From: Pseudomonadota bacterium
GTDB lineage: Bacteria; Pseudomonadota; Alphaproteobacteria; Rhizobiales; Rhizobiaceae
DNA: 10,811 bases
Reading direction: 5' to 3'
Assembly: GCA_023422735.1 (NCBI GenBank)
Contig: JAFAGL010000255.1
Location: forward strand, 1-10,811
In this document: in pieces, positions 5,986 to 10,811 of the stretch
Numbering within the stretch: the first letter of the stretch is position 1
Layout of the letters: each line of letters starts with the position of its first letter
Notes under the pieces: model-generated
What the model was told of the DNA's origin: nothing
The model's input: only the letters and a program-made list of their open reading frames with translations
The model's database searches: none
Program-made: the position numbers and the translations under genes

Positions 5986-6411
5986 ATGAAAAACGCGGCT
6001 ATCCACGCAATTTCTTCGGCCAGCCTGCTTGTTTTGAGCATTTTTGCTATGCCCGGTAAAACGCATGCCGAATCTTGCAATAGTGCGTCTTCCCAAAGCG
6101 AACTCAACAGCTGTGGCAGCGATGCCTATCGCGCTGCCGATCAGAAGCTCAATGATGCCTTTAAACAGATCGAGCACCGGTTCTCTGCTGACAAAGATGG
6201 GAGTGAGCAACTCCGTCAGGCACAGCGCGCCTGGATCGGATTTCGGGACGCGGAATGTAAATTCGCAAGTTCTGGCGTAGCGGGCGGTTCTGCATATACG
6301 ATGGTTCAGCAACAGTGTCTCAGAGACTTGACCGAAGCACGCGTGAAGCAGCTCGAAGCCTATCTCCAGTGCGAAGAAGGCGACCTCAGTTGCATCGTGC
6401 CCCGCAATTAG
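5986..6411 (+). CDS. LprI-family (DUF1311) secreted protein
   Basis: 141 residues. The ATG at 5986 is preceded by AGGAGA at 7 bases. The N-terminus is a signal peptide ending THA before ESC (cleavage near residue 28). The mature domain carries the DUF1311 pattern: a conserved Cys pair at the start (residues 31 and 43), LNDAFKQI, RQAQRAWIGFRDAEC (about 77-91) and a later CLRDLTEARVKQLEAYL helix (about 111-127). Six cysteines in the mature part suggest disulfides, so it is probably periplasmic. The founding member, LprI of Mycobacterium tuberculosis, is reported as a lysozyme inhibitor. Many proteobacterial members are uncharacterised, so that role is only a possibility here. The stop lies inside a hairpin shared with the convergent purK gene. 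Confidence 0.88.
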   Translation: MKNAAIHAISSASLLVLSIFAMPGKTHAESCNSASSQSELNSCGSDAYRAADQKLNDAFKQIEHRFSADKDGSEQLRQAQRAWIGFRDAECKFASSGVAGGSAYTMVQQQCLRDLTEARVKQLEAYLQCEEGDLSCIVPRN

Positions 6412-6422
6412 CTAGCGGGGCA
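6398..6422. terminator. Hairpin spanning both stop codons of the LprI-family gene and purK
   Basis: TGCCCCGC and GCGGGGCA form a perfect 8-bp stem with a 9-base loop that contains TAG of the plus-strand gene (6409-6411) and, directly adjacent, the TAG of purK on the minus strand (6414-6412). No T run follows on either side. It probably stabilises or ends both convergent transcripts. Confidence 0.5.
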
Positions 6423-7488
6423 GTAAACGCGTCGCGTGACCCATCTTGCGACCCGGTCTGGCTTCAGCCTTTCCATAAAGATGTACGAGTGTAGCGGGCT
6501 GCGCGAGCAGCTGCGGAAGTTTTTGAACGTCATCGCCGATCAGGTTTTCCATCACGCAATTGGAATGCCGATGCGTCGCTCCCAGCGGCTGACCAGTGAT
6601 GGCCCGAATGTGCAGTTCGAATTGCGACAACACGCAGGCCGCTTCAGTCCAGTGTCCGGAGTTATGGACCCGAGGCGCAATTTCGTTCACCTTGAGAGAT
6701 CCATCAACCAGCACGAAGAATTCCACACCGATCACGCCCACATATTGCAGCGCTTCAAGAATGCGACCCGCTATGGCCTTGGCGTCATCGAGCACGGAGA
6801 CGGCCACTCCGGCAGGCACGGTGGAGGTGCGCAGAATGCCATCGCGGTGAATATTCTCAGCGGGATCGAAGGCCACAACGGCACCATTTTCGCCGCGCGC
6901 GGCAATGACCGAGATTTCGCGCTCAAATGGGACAAAGGCTTCGAGGATCAGCGGAACATTGCCCATCTCAGCGCACACGTTGGCGCAATCCTGGGCGCTG
7001 GCGTCACGGAAAGCTTTCTGTCCCTTGCCGTCATATCCCAACCGCCGCGTTTTCAGGATGCCATTACCCTGAAAACGCTGTAACGCGTCTGCAAGTGTTT
7101 CGTCATTCTCAACCGCCAGAAAGCCAGCGGTTTCGATGCCAATTTCGTTGAGGAACTGTTTTTCCGTCAAACGGTCCTGCGCGACTTCCAACGCACGGGC
7201 TGGCGGAAACAGCTTGCCGATGCTGGCCAATCGCTCGCCTGCCGACAGAGGGACGTTCTCGAATTCGTAAGTAACGACATCCGAGGCCTTCGCGAGTGTT
7301 TCAAGCGCAACGGCATCGTCATAGGCTGCAACCATCTGCTCATTCGCAACCTGGGCTGCCGGGCAACCCGCAAGTGGATCCAAAACGATGGTCCTGTAGG
7401 ACAGGCGCGCTGCGGCCATTGCCAACATGCGGCCCAACTGCCCACCACCTACGATGCCGATCGTCGATCCGGGAGGCAGCGCTTTCAT
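6412..7488 (-). CDS. purK: N5-carboxyaminoimidazole ribonucleotide synthase
   Basis: 358 residues, normal length. PurK joins bicarbonate to aminoimidazole ribonucleotide using ATP, giving N5-CAIR in purine synthesis. It is a cytoplasmic ATP-grasp enzyme. Visible parts: the N-terminal nucleotide-binding-like domain with GIVGGGQLGRM (11-21), YEFENVP (74-80), the ATP-grasp region with LKTRRLGYDGKGQ (145-157), ILEAFVPFEREISV (181-194), then GVEFFV and KVNEIAPRVHNSGHW (266-280). E256 and E269 are the likely magnesium ligands. The start codon overlaps the purE stop by 4 bases (ATGA), so the two products are made together. The second enzyme, PurE, is the neighbour. No frameshift or missing motif is seen. 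Confidence 0.97.
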   Translation of the reverse strand: MKALPPGSTIGIVGGGQLGRMLAMAAARLSYRTIVLDPLAGCPAAQVANEQMVAAYDDAVALETLAKASDVVTYEFENVPLSAGERLASIGKLFPPARALEVAQDRLTEKQFLNEIGIETAGFLAVENDETLADALQRFQGNGILKTRRLGYDGKGQKAFRDASAQDCANVCAEMGNVPLILEAFVPFEREISVIAARGENGAVVAFDPAENIHRDGILRTSTVPAGVAVSVLDDAKAIAGRILEALQYVGVIGVEFFVLVDGSLKVNEIAPRVHNSGHWTEAACVLSQFELHIRAITGQPLGATHRHSNCVMENLIGDDVQKLPQLLAQPATLVHLYGKAEARPGRKMGHATRLLPR

Positions 7489-7982
7489 GCGTCGTCCGAA
7501 GGCGATGCGGCAACCTTAGCTGTTTGTGCCGCACGATAGGCATCGAGCCGTTCAGCCAGCGCACCATCGGATAAAGCTAAGACTGCAGCGGCGAGTAACG
7601 CCGCATTGACAGCCCCGGCGCGGCCTATCGCAAGGGTTCCAACCGGCACGCCTGCGGGCATCTGGACGATCGAGAGAAGGGAATCCTGTCCCGACAGGGC
7701 TTTCGATTCCACCGGCACACCGAAAACCGGCAGCGGTGTCATGGCTGCGACCATCCCTGGAAGATGGGCGGCGCCGCCTGCGCCTGCAATGATGATCTTG
7801 AAACCTTCATCCTTCGCACCGCAAGCGAAATCGAATAGGCGTTCTGGAGTGCGGTGCGCCGAAACAATGCGGTCGTCATGCGCGATACCGAGTTGGTCTA
7901 AAGTCTCCGCTGCATTCCTCATGGTCGCCCAGTCAGACTGGCTGCCCATGATGATCGCGACTTCGGCAGATGCGCCGGCCAT
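7485..7982 (-). CDS. purE: N5-CAIR mutase, class I PurE
   Basis: 165 residues, typical of class I PurE. It moves the carboxyl group of N5-CAIR to carbon 4, giving CAIR. Motifs: IMGSQSDW (11-18), SAHRTPERL with the conserved His43 (41-49), AGAGGAAHLPGM (66-77), GVPVESKALSGQDSLLSIVQ (88-107) and MPAGVPVGTLAIG (108-120). Class I enzymes work with a PurK partner, which is present and overlaps by 4 bases. The start at 7982 has AGGAA 6 bases upstream. The tail after 150 is Ala-rich and variable. The DUF465 gene ends 30 bases upstream on the same strand, so all three are probably one transcript. No purine regulator site was recognised. Confidence 0.97.
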   Translation of the reverse strand: MAGASAEVAIIMGSQSDWATMRNAAETLDQLGIAHDDRIVSAHRTPERLFDFACGAKDEGFKIIIAGAGGAAHLPGMVAAMTPLPVFGVPVESKALSGQDSLLSIVQMPAGVPVGTLAIGRAGAVNAALLAAAVLALSDGALAERLDAYRAAQTAKVAASPSDDA

Positions 7983-8012
7983 GCTTGTTCCTGTTTCGGT
8001 AATGGCCTGAGA

Positions 8013-8216
8013 TCAGGCAATGATATCGGGGATGATTTTGTCGTTGACTTCAGCCAGACGATCTTTCAGCGCAAGCTTTTTCTTCTTCATGCGTTGGATT
8101 TGGAGCGGATCGCAGCCTGTAGCCATCATCGCGTTGATGGCCGCGTCGAAATCCGCGTGTTCCTGCTTGACCCGCGCATATTCCAAGCGAGTTTCGGCCT
8201 GATCCTGATCCGACAT
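8013..8216 (-). CDS. DUF465 (YdcH-like) small coiled-coil protein, upstream of purE
   Basis: 67 residues from the ATG at 8216, with GGAG about 9 bases upstream. An upstream in-frame ATG lies directly on that site and is unlikely. The protein is a charged helical hairpin: LEYARVKQEHADFDAAINAMM (11-31), a turn around GCDP, then IQRMKKKKLALKDRLAEVNDK (40-60). The KKKLALKDRL block is the hallmark of DUF465. The protein is cytoplasmic and its function is unknown. It leads the purE-purK cluster with 30 bases between them, so it is probably co-transcribed, though nothing ties it to purine synthesis biochemically. A second family member is encoded on the opposite strand at 8528-8710. Confidence 0.88.
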   Translation of the reverse strand: MSDQDQAETRLEYARVKQEHADFDAAINAMMATGCDPLQIQRMKKKKLALKDRLAEVNDKIIPDIIA

Positions 8217-8249
8217 GAAGCACATTCTCCAGCGCAAATAGCGTAGGCG

Positions 8250-8275
8250 GAGGGTGACTTTGACAACTCACCCTC
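8250..8275. promoter_or_regulatory. Perfect 8-bp inverted repeat upstream of the DUF465-purEK unit
   Basis: GAGGGTGA and TCACCCTC are separated by 10 bases, about 34 bases before the DUF465 start. The symmetric form and place near the expected promoter suit an operator. A TTGTCA/CTATTT promoter pair on the minus strand overlaps it, but with a 19-base spacer it is weak. No known regulator is assigned. The rest of the gap to 8527 holds no supported gene; a 7-bp imperfect inverted repeat lies at 8433-8449 (GGTGGCA / TGTCACC). Confidence 0.4.
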
Positions 8276-8527
8276 TCTTAACGCGCATAACACAGCTCAA
8301 TTAAGGTTGGAATGGAGTCGGCACCCAACAAGCCATTAAACACTGGTTTGCATGCATCCGCGCGAACACAGAAAATCGTTTCGATCAAATCATGTTTCAG
8401 GAACGGATCAAGGTTCGACACGTATGTCCTTTGGTGGCAAAGTGTCACCGAACCGTCACGGAAATCCCGGCTCCGAGGTGGAGCAGGTCCGAGATGGTTC
8501 TGTTAATGGAACCAGAAGGGAGACTAG

Positions 8528-8710
8528 ATGATGTCTTTGACTTCCCATCTTGAGGAATTGCAGCGCAAACACGGTGATCTGGAGCGCGAACTCCATCAAG
8601 CGCAAACAAGTCCTTCTATGGATAATCTCGAGATCCTTTCTCTCAAGCGTCGCAAACTGGCGCTGAAGGACGAGATTGCGAAGCTCAAGGTGGCGCACAC
8701 GACACACTGA
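8528..8710 (+). CDS. Second DUF465 (YdcH-like) small coiled-coil protein
   Basis: 60 residues, with GGGAG 5 bases before the first of two adjacent ATGs. It has the same two-helix layout as the divergent neighbour: LEELQRKHGDLERELHQAQ (8-26), a short turn, then NLEILSLKRRKLALKDEIAKLK (33-54) with the DUF465 block RRKLALKDEI. It is cytoplasmic and its function is unknown. It is transcribed alone and closed by the best intrinsic terminator in the window, so it is probably a separate, well expressed unit. The upstream 290 bases hold several short inverted repeats but no clear promoter. Confidence 0.9.
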   Translation: MMSLTSHLEELQRKHGDLERELHQAQTSPSMDNLEILSLKRRKLALKDEIAKLKVAHTTH

Positions 8711-8769
8711 TCGTGCGCTTCAGCAGGAACAACATAGCTCCCGCTGATTGACGAAGACCTTTGACGGCT

Positions 8770-8800
8770 CCGCGCTGCCTTCGTGTGGCGCGGTTTTTTT
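8770..8800 (+). terminator. Intrinsic terminator of the second DUF465 gene
   Basis: CCGCGC and GCGCGG form a 6-bp stem, extendable with wobble pairs toward the CTTCGT loop, and seven Ts follow (8794-8800). The T run overlaps the stop codon of the convergent MFS gene (TAA on the minus strand at 8801-8799). Confidence 0.88.
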
Positions 8801-10082
8801 ATGCCGCTTCGGGCTCAGAAGTCGTTTCGGGCTGAAGATCTTCTGGATCGTCCGGTCCACGAGGGTCCAAAAGAACCGCCTGCGGTGTGACCGCCCGTTC
8901 GGCAGGCAAGGCATTGAATGCGTCCTTGTCTTCCAGCGGGACTGGAGCCCGCTGCTTGATGCGCAGCATTGTGTAAGCGGCAAGCGCAAGATGCGGCAAA
9001 GCTGTTGCAAGAAACAACGACTCTGGGCGCAAGCGCGACATCAGGAAAGATCCCAATAACGGGCCCACCATAGTTCCAAAGCCGTATAACAGCAGAAGGC
9101 CGCCGGAAATCTTCACAAAATTATCCGGATTGGCATGATCGTTGGCATGTGCCACTGCCAAGGAATACAGAATATAGGCCATCGCGCCGTAGCTGGCGGT
9201 GAGGACAATCACCAGTATCCCAGACCGTGGCTCTGCAGCGAACAGGATCACACCGATCAATGCAGCCAGAAAGCTTGATCCCGCCAGAACAAAACGCCGG
9301 TCCATACGGTCAGACAGCCGACCCATCGGCATCTGCACCGCAGCGCCCGCGATAACTACCAGACTCATCATCAGGGCGATCTCGGCGGTGGATACTCCAA
9401 TTCTCGCGCCATAAACCGCACCCAGCGTGCCCCATGCGCCATTGGCGACGCCAATGAGGATGCATCCGACAAAGGCAACGGGCGAGTTTGCGAACAACCC
9501 ACGCAGATCAAGCGAGACTTCCTGTAGGGGACGCGGAGTGACCGCCGTCGAAATCGTGGTCGGGAGCAGAGAAAAGCAGAACAAAATTGCCGACATCATG
9601 AACAAGGAACTGTCCAGGATTTCGAAGCCCGCGACCACCATCTGTCCCGCCATGATCGAAGCGTAGGTAACCATCATATAAAGCCCGAAAACCGTGCCGC
9701 GATTCTCATTGCTGGATTTTTCGTTCAACCAGCTTTCAATGACCATAAACGCGCCTGCCATGACGAAACCGGTTCCCGCCCGCGATGCAATCCAAGCAAA
9801 TTCGTTGATCACGAGCCCAGTGAAGAGGACGATGATAGCGGCCGTTGCAGCAAAAGCGCTGAAAGCGCGCACGTGCCCTACACGGCGCACCAGTCTCGGT
9901 GCAAAGATACAGCCCGCTACGAACCCGCCGGCCCAAGCAGTCCCCAGAAAACCGAGTGCGAGTGTCGAAAACCCTTCTGCCTGCCCGCGCAACGGTAACA
10001 AGAGATTATGCAATCCCGAGGCGGCCAGCAGAAACGCAGTACCACGCAACAAGGAGAAAATCGGACGATATGAGGCAAACAT
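8799..10082 (-). CDS. MFS transporter, YcaD-like
   Basis: 427 residues with about 12 hydrophobic membrane segments between residues 8 and 375, then a polar Pro/Glu-rich tail of about 50 residues that is probably cytoplasmic and disordered. The family block ESWLNEKSSNENRGTVF (116-132) after segment 4 and the second-half loop MGRLSDRMDRR (253-263) mark the major facilitator superfamily. The first block, with SLAVAHANDHANPDNFVKISGG (307-328), fits the YcaD group of putative transporters. The substrate is unknown; the proton-driven mechanism is inferred from the superfamily. The ribosome site is weak (GGCGG). The DUF1192 gene lies upstream on the same strand with a hairpin between, so co-transcription may be partial. 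The gene converges on the second DUF465 gene. Confidence 0.9.
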   Translation of the reverse strand: MFASYRPIFSLLRGTAFLLAASGLHNLLLPLRGQAEGFSTLALGFLGTAWAGGFVAGCIFAPRLVRRVGHVRAFSAFAATAAIIVLFTGLVINEFAWIASRAGTGFVMAGAFMVIESWLNEKSSNENRGTVFGLYMMVTYASIMAGQMVVAGFEILDSSLFMMSAILFCFSLLPTTISTAVTPRPLQEVSLDLRGLFANSPVAFVGCILIGVANGAWGTLGAVYGARIGVSTAEIALMMSLVVIAGAAVQMPMGRLSDRMDRRFVLAGSSFLAALIGVILFAAEPRSGILVIVLTASYGAMAYILYSLAVAHANDHANPDNFVKISGGLLLLYGFGTMVGPLLGSFLMSRLRPESLFLATALPHLALAAYTMLRIKQRAPVPLEDKDAFNALPAERAVTPQAVLLDPRGPDDPEDLQPETTSEPEAA

Positions 10083-10112
10083 AGGAACCGCCGCAGTTCA
10101 CGAACCAAAATC

Positions 10113-10134
10113 GTCTAAGCGATTCGCATTAGAC
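10113..10134 (-). terminator. Hairpin between the DUF1192 and MFS genes
   Basis: On the minus strand GTCTAA and TTAGAC pair, and inside them GCG pairs with CGC around a 3-base loop; one bulged base separates the two parts. This makes a 9-bp stem followed by GATTTTGG. It may partly end transcription after the DUF1192 gene or be an operator for the MFS gene, whose start lies 30 bases downstream. Confidence 0.45.
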
Positions 10135-10152
10135 TTCCACGACAACTCGCGC

Positions 10153-10347
10153 CTAACTTCGGCGGAAAAGCGCCTCTGCAGCAGATTTCGTATGGCTTTT
10201 TGATTCAAGCTCGGTTTCCAGCCGCGAAATTTCAGCGCGGAGGGCCTCAATCCGGACTTCAATGTCAGCGACGGAAAGGAAGCTGAGATCCTGTCCAAGC
10301 CGATGCGTTTCGGCAGGTTTACGGGACTGGCCGTCTAAGACGTTCAT
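10153..10347 (-). CDS. DUF1192 family small protein
   Basis: 64 residues from the ATG at 10347, which has AGGA 3 bases and GGAG 10 bases upstream; an in-frame opening further upstream lacks a ribosome site and reads as non-coding. The DUF1192 pattern is visible: DLSFLSVADIEVRIEALRAEISRLE (about 20-44) with heptad spacing of Leu and Ile, then KSAAEALFRRS at the end. It is a short coiled-coil protein, cytoplasmic, with no known function, found mainly in alphaproteobacteria. It precedes the MFS gene on the same strand by 70 bases, with a hairpin in between. Confidence 0.87.
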   Translation of the reverse strand: MNVLDGQSRKPAETHRLGQDLSFLSVADIEVRIEALRAEISRLETELESKSHTKSAAEALFRRS

Positions 10348-10404
10348 AATCCTACACTCCGATTGCTTACTACCCAATGTCGGATAGATAACAGTAATCC
10401 AAAC

Positions 10405-10605
10405 ATGAACAGATACGAAGATGGAGCTTGCTATGAAGGGCAATCTGTAACCGAAGCAATATCTACCGGAAAAATGAACGCGATCGAAATTTCTCAGCGG
10501 GTGGGGAGATTGCACTCTGAAAGACATCAAGATCAAAATGAACATTTCGCTCTTGATACGAAAAGTGGCTCAATCATACGGATCCAACCCTGCGACCTCG
10601 TATAG
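10405..10605 (+). CDS. Doubtful 66-codon ORF
   Basis: An ATG at 10405 opens 66 codons to a TAG. The product (MNRYEDGACYEG at the start) is hydrophilic with no motif I know. There is no ribosome site before 10405; an internal ATG at 10474 has GGA close by and would give 43 residues. The base composition is more AT-rich than the neighbours. It could be a real small gene, a remnant or chance. Confidence 0.22.
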   Translation: MNRYEDGACYEGQSVTEAISTGKMNAIEISQRVGRLHSERHQDQNEHFALDTKSGSIIRIQPCDLV

Positions 10606-10811
10606 CCGAGTTTATGGCTGATATTGCAAAAACATTTGAAGCGCATGTCTGCCTGCTTTTGACTTCACGCCAGATCACGCCGAGAAGATTCTTCCACGTC
10701 GCCGCGAGCTCCGGGTGCCTGACATACCAGTGACCGTCAATCGCGCCGCATTTGCATTGCGAGTTCGCTCAGTCTCGGCTATATCCGGCATCGAACTCCA
10801 GACATGGTGGC
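10606..10811. other. Right-edge region without a supported gene
   Basis: No ORF with a start and ribosome site is supported here. On the minus strand, codons from 10768 to about 10649 read like protein (CKCGAIDGHWYVRHPELAAT near the beginning), but a TGA stops the frame at 10771-10769 and there is no ATG. This may be the broken 3' part of a gene that continues beyond the window. On the plus strand a 39-codon frame from 10613 has only a weak ribosome site. Confidence 0.3.

Noticed and set aside
6436..7083. 215-codon plus-strand open frame
   Set aside because: It lies entirely antisense to purK, which has all its catalytic motifs; the frame has no ribosome site and its product shows no recognisable motif.
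8312..8506. 64-codon plus-strand frame before the second DUF465 gene
   Set aside because: There is only a weak ribosome-like site, and the product has random-looking composition and no motif. The region is better read as upstream regulatory sequence.
9694..10203. 169-codon plus-strand open frame
   Set aside because: It is antisense to the MFS gene and the DUF1192 gene, and its composition reflects their GC-rich third positions.
10348..10545. N-terminal extension of the DUF1192 protein
   Set aside because: The family domain and ribosome site fit the ATG at 10347; the extension is not part of the family.
1..10811. CRISPR arrays, tRNA genes, insertion sequences, toxin-antitoxin or defence genes
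   Set aside because: I saw no regularly spaced direct repeats, cloverleaf-like segments, transposase motifs or defence-type domains on either strand by eye.

Overview
This window looks like ordinary core chromosome of an alphaproteobacterium, most likely Hyphomicrobiales (Rhizobiales) near Brucella/Ochrobactrum. The evidence is the gene set: a GapR/DUF2312 nucleoid protein, DUF1244, DUF1036 directly upstream of pyk, the 41-aa zinc-less form of ribosomal protein L36, two DUF465 proteins, purEK and DUF1192. The taxon is inferred from family membership and recalled gene order, not from a search. I see no transposase, integrase, tRNA, rRNA or CRISPR array.

Layout. (1) 1-615: the 3' part of an L,D-transpeptidase gene (+), ending at a two-sided hairpin terminator. 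(2) 616-2742 (minus strand): an N-formylglutamate amidohydrolase, a DUF1244 protein and gapR, read in that order, then a secreted Ala/Pro-rich protein of unknown function that probably has its own promoter. (3) 2743-2959 is a divergent intergenic region with no convincing promoter. It leads into a DUF1036 periplasmic protein overlapping pyruvate kinase by 4 bases (+). (4) 4912-5860: a hairpin at the convergent pyk/TPR junction, a secreted TPR protein and rpmJ (minus strand). rpmJ has a clear promoter and a structured leader. (5) 5854-6411: a possible 30-codon small ORF and an LprI-family (DUF1311) secreted protein (+). (6) 6412-8216: a DUF465 protein, purE and purK on the minus strand, a compact likely operon for the AIR-to-CAIR steps of purine synthesis. 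(7) 8528-8800: a second DUF465 gene (+) with the best intrinsic terminator of the window. (8) 8799-10347: a DUF1192 protein and a YcaD-type MFS transporter (minus strand), separated by a hairpin. (9) 10348-10811: an AT-richer, gene-poor end with only weak coding candidates.

How the genes relate. Most are housekeeping functions: cell-wall cross-linking, chromosome topology, glycolysis, purine synthesis, translation. Several very small, mostly alpha-helical conserved proteins (GapR, two DUF465, DUF1192) lie among them. I found no convincing new multi-gene system. The points most worth a second look are regulatory and small-scale: a terminator-like hairpin in the rpmJ leader, a possible small ORF with a good ribosome binding site overlapping the rpmJ promoter, palindromes before the secreted-protein and gapR starts, two divergent DUF465 paralogs, and a possible coding remnant at the right edge.
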